Below are positions 11,843 to 23,199 of a DNA stretch of 64,000 bases, one piece after another. The first letter of the stretch is position 1; the number at the start of each line of letters is the position of its first letter. A program made the translations under genes and the position numbers. This DNA is from Heligmosomoides polygyrus polygyrus (lineage: Eukaryota > Nematoda > Chromadorea > Rhabditida > Heligmosomidae): the NCBI GenBank assembly GCA_947396885.1, contig OX377206.1, forward strand, positions 44,003,631 to 44,067,630. Direction: 5' to 3'. The notes under the pieces were generated by a model. That model was not told the DNA's origin. It saw nothing but the letters and a program-made list of their open reading frames with translations, and searched no databases.

Positions 11843-13379
11843 GGGCCGTATGCATACCTCGCCCCAGCGGGGCGGGCTTCCCGCGCTCTCCCCCCAGCAG
11901 AAATTACCCGGCGGGAACGGGTGCCCCTTCCTGCGATGCACCTCGGGAAATGTACGGTCGGGAAACTTCCTAGCCGTACAGAAAATGTTTCGTACACAGG
12001 CACAGAGGAGGCGTTGCAAATCACGGAGAAGTTATCAGCTGTTTTCTAGTCCGGGTGAAGGGACGGCCGAGGAATGACGAAAGACGTGAGAGTATACTGT
12101 CAAATGGATATTAGATTCGATATGAAGCCTATCAAAACGCTGTTATGTCACATTATATACACCTGTTCACTCGCCTATTTATTGTTCTCCTTTGTTTTTA
12201 CGGGTTGTGGGAATCGTCTTGCAACAATGACAAAGTTAGATCCATAGTGGTTCTGAGTTAAACAAGTCATAGCTATGCGTCGTATGGCATCAGGCAAAGT
12301 TTTGTTTGTTAGTTAGATAAGGGCATATATGAACTAGTTAAAAAATGAGCTGGAGCTGGGAGTAAACAAGCATTTGCAAGCGTTCTTTCCTCGGCTCCAT
12401 TCGAAAATTAAGGATATGCCGTTTATGCCCTTTTATTTGCTGGCAGCAGGTCACATAAGCCTTTCAAACAATTTGACATGTGTACTAATTCTCAACATCG
12501 ATGAAAATAACATCGAGAAGCCGGGTACTAAGCGGCTGATGCCCACTGTACACAGGGTAGGTATGTTAAAACTGGTAAGTAAGATCAGCCACACCCCGGA
12601 GTTCCTTTCCTTGCCTAGTTATATGCTCAGAAACCGTGTTTATTTTAGTGTTCCAGGACCATGGTCTCATAATGTAGCGGGTAACAGCCCTCTTAGTACC
12701 AAAAGCCGTAACTGTACTGGGAGAATCCATATCTCTACGGTAAAAATTCAAGGGTAAGACGTCCAAGCAACATTTAACCTTAAAAGTATTAATTATTTAA
12801 CCTAAGGTTTCGGAAAATGTACATTTCAGTAAATGAAAGCACTAACATAAAAACAGCCTGGCTAGACTTTGTCATACCCGCATTAAATACACACATACAC
12901 ACGAGTGGTCCAATCATAGCCTCAGTAGGCGTTTCTTGTACCCAACAACCAACGAAAATATAAAAAAAAATCCAACACTTGAACACTGCTTGAAAATTAG
13001 CTTCAGTAAGTGCCCGTTTTACTTAATGAATGAAAGAAAGGTCGAGCTCCAGAAATGCTTAACACTGCTGCTCAAAAATGACCTCACTGATCGTAAGCAT
13101 CACATATACCAAAACATCAACGAAGTCGCCTTCTAGCCCTCCTCTGCTGCTCCTATGTGGAGGCATAGTTCGAAAGCATCGTCTTGACGGCAGCATGTCC
13201 GCTCCAATCAGCAACGCCTCTGCTCCAGTTCGAATTCCCCCTACCTCCGAGTAGGGGGACGCAATTTCCCGCCAGAGCCCCGGAGTACTGTATTCCCAAC
13301 TTGGTGTGCATCGCGGAAGTACGGTATTTCCTCCCCATTTCCCAGCGGGGCGCGTCGGGGCGAGGTATGCATACGGCCC
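11843..13379. mobile_element. 1.5-kb non-autonomous DNA transposon (TIR, CAG duplication)
   Basis: The ends are perfect inverted repeats (gggccgtatgcatacctcgc at 11843 and its complement ending at 13379). They are flanked by the 3-bp duplication CAG (11840-11842, 13380-13382), and excising one copy rejoins the LINE reading frame across the break. Subterminal sequence is also partly inverted. The interior (12030-13140) is AT-rich with only short frames and no transposase. The same terminal motif, gggcc(g/a)tatgc, bounds two 110-bp elements at 60951 and 62998. Confidence 0.88.
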
Positions 13380-14036
13380 CAGGGCAGCCCTTCGAACCAG
13401 GATGTGGTCGACTTCCGTCCTTCTTCCTCCGCTAGCATAGGTCACCTTTTGGCTCTCCCTCTTTGCGAAGAAGGTGCTACACACAGCCAGGTCGTGGGCG
13501 ATAGCCAGATCCAGAATTCGTTCTCCATTCGGGTTTATCAGACCGATCCCTTTACCTCCATGAACCCTTTCCACTCCTCTTCTGCCACTCCCCACATGCC
13601 CGTTCATGTCCCCTGCTATGGAGAGGTAGTCGCCTTCTGGTACGGACCTTATGGCTTCCTCGAGCGAGAGATAGAAGTCATCCTTGTCGTGCTCGGAGCA
13701 TCCGGTCTGCGGAGCGTAGACAGACATGATGGTCCAGTAACCCTCCTTCGTGTCCAGCCGCTGTGACATGATGCGGTCGTTTATTCTTTGGACAGCCGCT
13801 ACTGAATCCTTGAGGGACTCCGCGACAGCTACCCCTACCCCGTTCCGGTTGGTGTCCTCTCCGTTGTAGTACAGCTTGACCCCTTCTCCGATGTCCCTTG
13901 CTTTCGCCCCTTTCCATCGCATTTCCTGCAGACACAGGACTTGTGTCCTTCTGCGCTTCATCAGGTCAGTCACTTCCCTAGATCTTCCGGTCAGCGTTCC
14001 CACATTCAGAGTCCCCAGTCGAACTAGCTTCTTTAG
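13380..14036 (-). pseudogene. endonuclease half of family B LINE
   Basis: An APE-type endonuclease domain reads from LGTLNVGTLTGRSREV near the N terminus through LQEMRWKG (catalytic Glu), SVYAPQTG, GDMNGHVG and TEVDHILVRR. It would nick target DNA for target-primed reverse transcription. The frame is intact up to the point where the DNA transposon at 11843-13379 interrupts it. The start is not certain: 14003 is a GTG codon, and the frame extends somewhat further upstream without a clear ATG. Confidence 0.88.
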
Positions 14037-14246
14037 CCGAGGTCGTTCGGCCCTCGGTAGCCCTCCCTACTGACCACAGAACTCGGGCGGGGGTTCTGTG
14101 CGCCACTTCCGGGTGACGTCCTAGCCTTTACACTGATTCTATTGCGACTTGTGATCATGGTTTTGTGACGAGGTTTCTCCATCAGCCGGCCTGTAAACCT
14201 GAGCCTGAGCTGGAACCGTTGCCATTTTTGCAATTTTTGCAGGGCA

Positions 14247-14323
14247 TGGCGTGCCGGAGCCGGGAGTCGAACCTGTGACCGTTTGTGCATGAAACTACCC
14301 TACTAACCACTAGGCTAACTCGG
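14247..14323 (-). promoter_or_regulatory. tRNA-like 5' end of family B LINE
   Basis: Read on the minus strand, the first bases of the LINE contain an A-box TAGCCTAGTGG and, about 45 nt on, a perfect B-box GGTTCGACTCC followed by CGGC. The acceptor-like ends (GCCGAG / CTCCGGC) pair with a bulge. This resembles a tRNA-derived internal RNA polymerase III promoter. Because it lies inside the 18-bp target-site duplication, it was inserted together with the LINE. Confidence 0.7.
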
Positions 14324-14339
14324 CATTATGTTAATATGT

Positions 14340-14999
14340 GTATTATGTTTTATGGTACAAACCCGGACAAGAAAAAACAACAATTGAGTGAGGAAACACC
14401 TCGTCGTTAAGCTGAGAAATAAGGTCCCCTACAAGTGAATCACAGAAAAGGACTTTGAGAAGGATGAATGATGCTGTGGCAATTTGGGGTGAGATCGCAC
14501 CCTTCCGACTGAGAAGATGAATGCCAAGTAGTCCGCCCATGCGACACTTTTCGAACGGTACGACTGGAAGATGGTCTCCCAGACACATATTACTATTAAC
14601 CAAAAGATCGCTACTATGGCACTCAGCGTGACATACTTCCGATTGGTATTGGTGGCCGGTGATTGCGGTCGAAGAAAGCCTCAACCAAAGAACCAGATTG
14701 TGTTCCTAAGCCACACCAACGGTAGACCAAACAAACCGACAATGAAGTGCTTTCGACAGAGGTCGACCTTGGCCGCATCATTCATGTTTCTCAAGTCCAT
14801 CGTAGGTCGGCCTTCAAGCTTAGGTAATTAAACATGTTTCCAATTTTGAATAATTTCATGGCTACATATGAAATATGTATATCAAACGATAGAGCTCGAG
14901 CTGCTGAGCTCAAATATATCCTTGGTTTTTCATATACTTGACTTTAGGCGAGTTATATCCAGAAGGCGCAAAAACTGACACCCAGTAGACTATCTCAGT
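14340..14999. other. non-coding stretch
   Basis: Short frames occur on both strands (minus 14684-14343, plus 14571-14831) but have no recognisable domain. I see nothing else. Confidence 0.45.
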
Positions 15000-15290
15000 A
15001 GCGTCGAATATATTCGAATATATTCGAATTTTGGGGCACGTCGAATAGTCGAATAACGAATATATTCGAATTTTGGACCTTGTCGAATATTCGAATAACG
15101 AATATGTTCGAATTTTGGGCCTCAGCGAATATTCGAATAATGAATATTTTCGAATTTTTGGCCTCATCGAATAATCGAATAATGAATATATTCGAATTTT
15201 GGACCTCACCGAATATTTGAATAATGAATATTCGAATATTCGAATTTATTCGAATATTCATTCGAAATTATTCGATTCGGTCCGAAGTAT
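15000..15290 (+). repeat. 42-bp AT-rich minisatellite array 2
   Basis: Same unit and same terminal 'attcgattcggtccgaagta' as array 1 at 9160-9405, in the same orientation. Units differ from array 1 by scattered substitutions. The shared ending indicates two copies of one larger repeat that includes an array, not independent expansion. Confidence 0.9.
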
Positions 15291-15599
15291 AGAGTACATA
15301 TGAGTGATCACTAGTAATTAACATTCGATGTTTTATAGAGCACAATTTCTCATGCAGGTGTCGCTTCTCCAGGTGGAAAATGTGTCGTCCATAACATCCT
15401 GGTAGAATCTGTGAAAATTGATGCGGACCACACTGATTTAAAGACTACCGATATTAAAGGAATTGAATTTCTTGAGGTGTACAAGAAACTACGAAAAAAC
15501 ACAACAAACTCCTCTGTCAAAACGAAGAGGAGTGCGATACCTCCTGCCGGATAAAAGACGACGCCACAGTACGACCTCACCCATTGGCTCTCGAACCTC

Positions 15600-17430
15600 A
15601 AGCCTGACGCTGCGTTGGGTTAGTGTGAGTAGTGAGAGAAGAGAAGCACCGATTGTATGTCCAAAGGAGATGCTTGGTGGGGCAGGTCAGGTCACCGCAA
15701 TTAGGCAGCAGTCTGGGCTCCAGTATAGGACTTGTCTCAAGTAGTAAATTAGGTTGAGGTCGAGTGAAAAATTTTTCGAAAGATACTGCAAATATGGGTT
15801 TTGCTGAATGGTAGGAATTCCTCTGCGAAGTGTGGACAGACGTCAATGTCAAATCTCAATGACGGATTTGAAGGAAACTGCGTTTTCAAGGGAATAAAAC
15901 TCCGAGCCCTGAGTTGCCAGCTCCATCGTGTTTGTGAGATAGCATCTCTGCATGGTGTCTGACCAATTTTCCAGCTTTCATACTGATCTGCCTCGTGGAA
16001 ATACACATCCATACACGTGAAGTAGCCCTTGCAGGCCATGTCTCTTGGAACGCCGCACTGTCAGTTTGGTAGCTGATTACTGTCCTACTTTTGAACAAAG
16101 CAAGACTAAACCCATATTTGTAATCCACACCTCACAATCGAAAAATTTAGCAAAAATCAGCCCTAGAACGGAACTGATACGGTTGTAACTAATTAGCGAA
16201 AATGAAAAAACGGCAGTTGAGAATGGATGGAATGACGTACATGGATCCAAACTAGTCAAATTTGATATCAAATAGATCGCCTTGATGAGGCAAAACCTAA
16301 AATTAGTATGAAATACATTTTCGATATCGCTTATAATTTTAAGAACTCTACTGGGCAGATCCATACCTGCCAGAGGGCATAATTATGCGAGACTAAGGAG
16401 CGAATGTGGGTCAGGTCAAGATAATTACAGGCTCGCTTAATTTAGATCGTCTCAGACTCAAAAAATTTACAATTTTGTCAAGACCTTTAGGCCGTTGGGT
16501 AGACCATGTCGTCCTGATTCCAACAATATGCATTTCATTGGATATAATCGACTTTGAAGCGAGTTATGGCAAAGCGGCGGAAACGGCGGATTAATTCGCC
16601 GCCGGCCGCGTTTTGGCGAATGTTTACCGACGATACTGTACAATAGTGCCTTGATGGCGATTTAAATCAGCTTATTTCCTACTCATCTCCTATATATTTA
16701 TTTCACTCTAAATTCTCAAATTAGGGTTTACTTTGAGCTGTGCTTCACTCACTGCTCTCACTTTCTGTATTATACAACGTTTTGGTTTTTCAGCGAATGT
16801 TAAACAGTGACTTCACAGCAGGTAAATGGGTTACAGCAGGCTGTCGAGGTCATAATCACCGATTTCGCCCAAACTTCGCCGAGAGAGGTTATTAGGGGTA
16901 CTGATCACGAATCTGACATTCGTTTTCGAAATTTCGGCTGATTACGGTAGGTTACAGCAGGTACGGGTGATTAGGCTGTCGAGGTCATGCGGTGTTCACC
17001 ACGAATCTGGGGTGTTGATCACAAATCTCACCCTTTTGACTATTTAGAGTGAAATAAATGTGCAGAAAATGTGTAGGAAGCAAATTTGTGAAGGAGGCGG
17101 CGATTATGAAAAAATGCAAAAATACTGCGTAGCACGGGAGTCGAACACCCGGCCTTGCACCTTCGAAGCAACCCCACAACCTGCTGAGCCACCGACTAGC
17201 TTGACACAGTCCCTTTCGCTGCTTCCCATACAACAGCCTTCGCGCACGCATGCACGTGGGCACGTGCTGACGGTGCGCTGCTGTACCCCGCCTTCGAGGG
17301 CCCGTAGCTCTTTGGGTTCAAGGACTCAGCAAAAACGAAACATGTTCTCCTACTATATGGCGGGTGGAGATTCTCATAGTACTATCCATTTTCCCCGTTC
17401 AGACCTACTCCTGAGACTCTTCCCTTGTCA
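15600..17430 (-). repeat. right arm of a large inverted repeat
   Basis: Reverse-complement counterpart of about 3596-4935, with the shared open frame at 16039-15749, a tRNA-like module at about 17125-17205 and R1 modules at 16850-17035. It carries an additional segment at about 16243-16490. The arms enclose two LINEs and two minisatellite arrays, so they may be independent copies of one repeat in opposite orientation. Confidence 0.75.
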
Positions 17431-18036
17431 GAATTCATTCTGGAATCTAAGATGATATCTGGATGACTGATGGTGGGCCCACACTTCCACAGGAATATTC
17501 AGTCTGTGCCAGCCTAGAAATTCTGCGTCCAAGGTGACACAGCTGAACAGTTCCTAGATGGTTCTCGAAGCAAAACTTTTGTGTCAGAATTCAATATTTC
17601 ACCATAGACAATCAAAATAACAGCTCACGGCAGATATTCGTGATGCTCCATTAAAAAATTAATTGCATAACTCCATATGGACGAATATCTCACCTAACGA
17701 AATAAAAAATTGAAATTAAAAATTAAAAATTTAAATTTGCACCTTTGATCAGGAACACTGATGTAATCTTGGAGCAGACAACCACATGCACTAACCTTCA
17801 CTGAACACTTTGTTTCATGATACTGCGCTATATACTTACAAAGTTTTGTAGCTATTTATAACTAACGGATCAGGAATTTTGCATACATAGTTTCGTGGCA
17901 CATTAATTTTGCCCTGCCGTTGCCATTTTTGAGTGCTTTTTTTTTGGTACTCTAACCAATTTCAAGAATATTATTACGAAGGAGGACTATTTTTAATTGA
18001 TAAGCAAATTCTGCTCAATAGAAAACTAGAGTGGAA
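17431..18036. other. non-coding stretch
   Basis: AT-rich, with a short 'aaattaaaaa' run near 17710. I see no gene or named repeat. Confidence 0.5.
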
Positions 18037-18168
18037 CAGTGCCCATTTCCGCTTCCGCCTTCCGGCCCAAAAACAAGCGGAACACGGAACGGAACGGAAG
18101 AACGCAAAATGACCGGAAACTAGAATTCGGAACACGGAGACGGAAATTCCGCACATCCCTGTACTGAA
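18037..18168. repeat. ggaac-rich MITE-like repeat
   Basis: Begins 'cagtgcccatttccgc' and ends 'ttccgcacatccctg'. Its ends are imperfect inverted complements in the CAGGGATGTGC style of hAT elements. A relative lies at about 2880-2995. I could not see a matching 8-bp duplication. Confidence 0.5.
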
Positions 18169-19725
18169 CGAATGAAAATGGTTTAATCCATAAAGCAACG
18201 CTTCTATAACTATGCACACTACCGCTCCTAATTGGTGAACAATTGACGCTTTGCGACAGATTTTTCCGTGGCAAACCGTTGCAGTGTCACAACTTCGTTC
18301 AAATTCAATTATATGGAAATTAAATTGCACCACTAGATTCACCTCCTTCCTACCAATCCAACTAGCTGCATAAACTTTGGAATTGGATACTATTGACCTA
18401 GTTTTGGAGCTTGTCCTCTCAAACGTCCGCTAATTGATTTACGAGCCCTCTGCGAGCACCACTGGTTCATCTTTGTGGAGCTAAAGAGTTTAAAAAGTAT
18501 TACATCACAAACCTTTATCAAATCAGTGTTTTGTAGAGCGTGGCCATCGTTTCGATAGTAGACACTGCGAAGTTTACCGAGTTTGAATTCCGCCTATTCA
18601 TACTATGACATGGATTCTTCGAAGTTCAGCCTTCAATTCCTAGTTAGCAGCGAATATGTCGAAGAAACTAGCTCAGAAGTTGAATGCCCTTTGTTTTATA
18701 GATTTATACAGGTCCAGCAGTTGTCAGCCAATTTTTCAAGTTCTCAGACCTCAAAAAAATCTTCCACCCTTGCTCGCCCATATTTGACTTTTAGACGCTT
18801 CCAATAATACCCTTCTGCTCACCACGAAAAGTACTAGAATGGTGTCAATCTCGACCAATTTCGGAAGAACCGATCCTTTGACAAATTCGCATCGAGAACG
18901 AGGGCGCCGGAGTCCGGGCCTGCGCTGACGATGATGTCACCGAAAATCACTATCTTCGAATGTGGTCAATTTGGGTACCATTCAATCGAGCTTTTGATAG
19001 GGAATTGAATGGTTTTACTTAGAATAGCGAGAACTGTAGTCTGAGCGAGTAAGGGCACGGAGGACATCTATCGTTGACATGGCAAATTGCGCGCGCGGGC
19101 GTGTTTGGAGCGCAATAACGCTGTCAAGTTTGAATCGTTTTAAAATCAGTAAGAAGATCTAATGCCAGTCTAAAGCACCGATTTAGCTTAAGAACGAACA
19201 ATGTTACAGTGGTGCGAATATGCAGGTTAGATTTGTTTGAGAGATTTTTTTCCGATTTCAGTCGACCACTGTGGTAAGACGCGGAGAGCTAACGGCGTAA
19301 AAGTGCATAGGCGAGCAGAATAGTAAAGGTTCTTCACACTGACGTGCTCAAAACTCCCCAGCTGCCTACAGTGCCTTAACCCGAGCTGCCCTTTTGGGGC
19401 AACGGGCTTAGCGGCTGAAGTTTCTTTCGCCCTTGCTCGCCCATATTTGAGTTTCCGACACTTCCAATAGCACGCCCCGGTGCAAAATTATATAATCACC
19501 CTCGATTTGCCCATTAGAACCCGAAGAACCCGCTGCAGAGGCACATTGATGTTACCATCGTATTCCTCACTATGCGGAAACTAGAACCCTGCTTGACTGT
19601 ACAAACACTATTTTTTATCGCCCGTCACAATTCTGTGCAAAAATCGTTGAATATGTCTGTTTGATGAATGAACATCAGGAACCAGCGAGTGACGATTGCT
19701 GCCGGCCTGCACTATTGTACTTCCA
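18169..19725. other. non-coding stretch with an internal repeat
   Basis: The module 'ccttgctcgcccatatttga' occurs at about 18768 and again at about 19431 with similar following sequence, so part of this stretch is a direct duplication. No gene is supported. Confidence 0.5.
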
Positions 19726-20000
19726 AAACTAAACGGGTCGAGGAGAGGTCGAAAAAAAATCACTCAAACTTCGTCCACGGGGGTTATTTGGTGTGCTGAT
19801 CACGAATATGACATCCGTTTTTCGCTTTACGCTGGAGTACGGTAGGTCATGGGTAAGGAATGCTTCAGGACAAATTGCTGTCACCCGCAAATACCCTGAC
19901 CTACCGTACTCCTGCGTAAAACGAAAAGCGGATGCCGTATTCGTGATCAGCAACCCAAATAACCCCCCTAGCCGAAATTTGGGCGAAATCTCCGGTATTC
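19726..20000. repeat. R1 foldback
   Basis: Two R1 modules face each other. The sequence near 19785-19850 (gtgctgatcacgaatatgac) is mirrored near 19900-19970 (gtattcgtgatcagcaaccc). They form an imperfect hairpin about 200 nt long. Confidence 0.7.
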
Positions 20001-20029
20001 ACCAGAATTTTATTCTAAAAGATTATCTG

Positions 20030-20160
20030 ATTCTGTGGGTTGAGAAACATTTTCTAGGAAGGTCCTCAAACTCGCCGGATCTGAACCCAATGGACTACTT
20101 GGGCAGGAACCATTTACAGAAAAATCGGATCGGTGGATTCCCACCGCTCCTAATACTATG
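20030..20160 (+). pseudogene. mariner/Tc1-type transposase remnant
   Basis: The translated stretch contains NSPDLNPMDYLG, the signature around the third catalytic acidic residue of mariner/Tc1 transposases. Only about 40 residues are left, with no inverted terminal repeats nearby. It is a dead fragment. Confidence 0.7.
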
Positions 20161-20345
20161 TTGAACAGACACCCTTTTCCACGCGGGACCGCTACAGCAG
20201 TGACGAATTGCCTAACCGACACCGGCGACAAACAAAGCAACGTCACTTTCAAGGTGCAATCAACAATGTCGCTCGATATTCGCCTTCCGATTGAAACTTT
20301 CCAGCTGCTGTGAAGCACTTCCGTCAGCCATGATACCCGCGCGTC
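20161..20345 (-). repeat. dispersed repeat shared with 37530-37735
   Basis: The reverse complement matches 37530-37735 closely, including 'cgagcgacattgttgatt' and 'gtcggttaggcaattcgt'. No coding content is supported. Confidence 0.7.
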
Positions 20346-20699
20346 TCCCAAACCGCAATCACCGGTGAGGAAATCGATTAAATCGACCGATATTGGCCGT
20401 GGTCACTCTACCCCTCCCCCTCCCTCCCTCCCGAGATATTTCCTTTCCTATGTGCTCGCAAAGAAGCGGAGTGTGAGTCAAGCACGCATATGTGACACTG
20501 AGTACCGATTCACGCGTCACTACATTGCCACGACGTCTATGACACTCCTTCTCCACTCTGACACTCCTGCCACGACTTTTGTAAGTCGTCTTCAGAAATC
20601 CGACACACACTGAATGATGTTGAGGGAAAATGCTGGTCCCCACCCCCCCCCCCCCCTTATTCACGCTGCTTCTATAATGGTCCCCCTTTGTTGGTCCTC

Positions 20700-20875
20700 T
20701 CCTATTGGTCGCCCTAACTCGGAATCCCTAGGCACGTTGGACGACGTCAAGCGCAGGTATTCTGAATCTTGACTCACGACGTCTAGCGAAGGTTTTCCGA
20801 ATACCTACGCACGTTAGGCGACGTCTTCAGCACGTCTTCTGAATCCAGACGCACGCTGAACGACGTCTACGGCAC
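20700..20875. repeat. 48-bp minisatellite, copy 1
   Basis: Units of roughly 48 bp containing 'gcacg' and 'cgacgtct', then 'tctgaat'. Related arrays are at 30655-30840 (same orientation) and 35585-35910 (opposite). Each is next to a block of ggtccccc/ccagtaagggg repeats. The right edge is the hAT-like end at 20876. Confidence 0.75.
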
Positions 20876-20985
20876 CAGGGATGAGCGGATTAACCGTTAT
20901 CCGTTATCCGGTTTCCGGCGGGTTTTGCCCTACCAGTTTTGTTGTTCGTTATCCGGAGATTAGACAACAAAATTTCACACACTTA

Positions 20986-21830
20986 TGATTACTTAGTTAA
21001 ATATAAATATAATATAAGGGCAATTTTTTTAAATCGTTCTGTTTTTTACACTTATGGTCGATACGGTTGCAATTATAGGTCGGTGTTTTATCCTTGTTCC
21101 CAATGGTATAACTAGACTAAATTGTATACCTGCTCATCGCACGTTTTGAAATGCAGAACACTACCTTGCTCATGTTTATTTGTGGGGTTTTCACCAAAAT
21201 TGCTTTCAGCACTATGGAAAATCTGAAGAAAAAAAGTCGATCAGTGGAGAAAAGTATAGACGCTGCTACGAATCACCTCGCTTTACGATGTGCCAGATAT
21301 TCAACTTCTGTTCGATTTTTTAGCTCTTTTAAACTTTGTTTAGCATATGCATGGCTTCGAGTGACTGGTCGATGAAAACCCAGAGTTTTAATAATAGGTT
21401 TACGGATAGTTGTTGAACAGTAGAAGTAGCTGGGCTGTGGGTCCGATACAGGCATACAAACCTGTCATTCATTCGGCTGGTGTTTCGGCACGATCACTTT
21501 CTGAGTCTGAAAAAGGCAAGCAAAGGGAGTACCCTAACGGATTGTAATAGATTCTTGAGCGAATGGAAGGAGGAAACGAAGGAGGAGGAGCAAAACAGCT
21601 AGCTGTTCATGACTATGGAAACAACCGAGGGACTGATAAGCCACCCTTGGATGAGTACAGATGTCAGTGAATGAAGTGCATGAGTCACATCTATTTCTAT
21701 GCGATGATGCTTCTCTGGCACTCGCTGGCCCACAGTCGGCCCATTTTCCAACGCGGGCCTCACGGCCACTTGCTACTGGGGCGCAGTAGCGTTGTCACTG
21801 TGTCGAAGCGTGTTGATGGGGTGTCGGCCC
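20986..21830. other. non-coding stretch
   Basis: AT-rich, with short frames only. I see nothing I can name. Confidence 0.5.
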
Positions 21831-21834
21831 GAGT

Positions 21835-21905
21835 TGCTAAGGTGTTGCAACGCAGCAACACGAGTTGCAAATGTCTGCGAAAAATAGCAACACAGGTTGC
21901 AAATC
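21835..21905. repeat. gttgc/gcaac inverted motif cluster
   Basis: Repeated alternation of gttgct/agcaac (for example 'gttgcaacgcagcaacac') forms several small hairpins. A related cluster is at about 29000-29190. Confidence 0.6.
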
Positions 21906-22665
21906 GGCATATCCCGCGTGTATATCCGCGCATATCCACGCGTATATCCACGCATATCCACACATATATCCACGCGTATCCAGCTCGTACATACAATGGA
22001 TGTCCACAGTACATCCATATATGTGTATACACGCGCGTATACACATGAAATATATATACACACAATATACACATATATACACGTATATACACGCGTATAT
22101 ACGGTGTATATATACCCATATATATGTATGTATATATGCATATATATACATACATATATACATATATAGGTTTACATAGATATACTCGTATATATGCATG
22201 CATACACAGTATACACCACTGTATATACATGTATATACCGTGTATACATGTGTGTACACGCGTATATACATGTATGTGATCATATATATGCATACATAAT
22301 GTGTGCATATATATGGTCACACACATGTATATACGCACGTACACACATGTATATACGGTATATACATGTATATACAGTGGTGTATACTGTGTATACATGT
22401 AAATACACATGTATATACGCACGTACACACATGTATATACGGTATATACATGTATTTACAGTAGTGTATACTGCGGATACATGTATATATTATACGAGTA
22501 TATCTATGTAAACCTATATATATGTATATATGTATGTATATATGCATGTATATATGTATATATGTATATGTATATATGTATATGCATATATACATACATA
22601 TATATGGATATATATGCACCTGTATATACGGGTGTATATACGCGTATATATATCCATAACTACAA
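21905..22665. repeat. long alternating purine-pyrimidine palindrome
   Basis: Nearly all of this stretch alternates pyrimidine and purine (ta, ca, tg, cg steps). The block 22163-22192 is a perfect inverted complement of 22491-22520, and flanking sequence continues the inversion imperfectly out to about 22050 and 22660. Within the centre, a unit with period 84 (from 22321 and 22405) is duplicated. Such sequence can form cruciform and left-handed DNA. All open frames here are compositional artefacts. Confidence 0.9.
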
Positions 22666-23195
22666 ATTTTTATGTATACATTTATTATCGCAAGAGCATT
22701 CTAATTTAAAATGTGAGACACACATGGTATTGAAGACAAAAAATGTGATGGCAAAAATGAAAACGACATCAATGAAAACGATATCGACCCGAGTGATGAT
22801 CAGATATTCAAAGACAAAGAACATGATGTATAGGAAGAAAAACAAGGGTGGGTGCTCCGCTTAAGAGAGTTCAATTCCAACTCATTTCAACTCAAGAAGC
22901 AGGTATTTTGCTTAACTTTTCACTAAAGTTTTGGCCGAACTTTAACCAAAAGCTTAACTTATTACTAAACTTTTTGACCAAAGTTTGAACAAAAAAAGGT
23001 ATTCAACAAGTAGTGCTGTTGTGAATTTGTCTAATTTTACGCCAAAAGGTGTCCCTAAAAACGGTTAAAAATGATGATAGACGAGTAGTTAAAATTTAAC
23101 ATAGAGCGCACACCCTTGTTCAAAAAGAAACGCACATGAGCCGGAGAAGGAATCAATGTGGAGTGTTAACCTCGTCCTCAGTCTAACTCGTCGTC
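22666..23195. other. non-coding stretch
   Basis: No supported gene. A run of 'aagtttgg/ccaaacttt' motifs near 22905-22990 forms short inverted repeats. Confidence 0.5.
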
Positions 23196-23199
23196 GTCC

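Larger units (their letters stand above)
9766..14321 (-). mobile_element. family B LINE with tRNA-like 5' end, interrupted
   Basis: An 18-bp target-site duplication GGCATTATGTTAATATGT (9748-9765 and 14322-14339) encloses the element. The 3' end is a short GAAGAAGAAGAT tail at 9766-9777. The 5' end carries a tRNA-like module (14247-14321), then a leader, then endonuclease and RT. A separate DNA element (11843-13379) has inserted between the endonuclease and RT parts. Removing it leaves about 3.0 kb, close to the usual length for an RTE-like LINE. Confidence 0.92.

Noticed and set aside
21760..22619. Long Tyr/Ile/His-rich open frames on both strands
   Set aside because: They arise from alternating purine-pyrimidine sequence that lacks stop codons by composition; several frames overlap on both strands.
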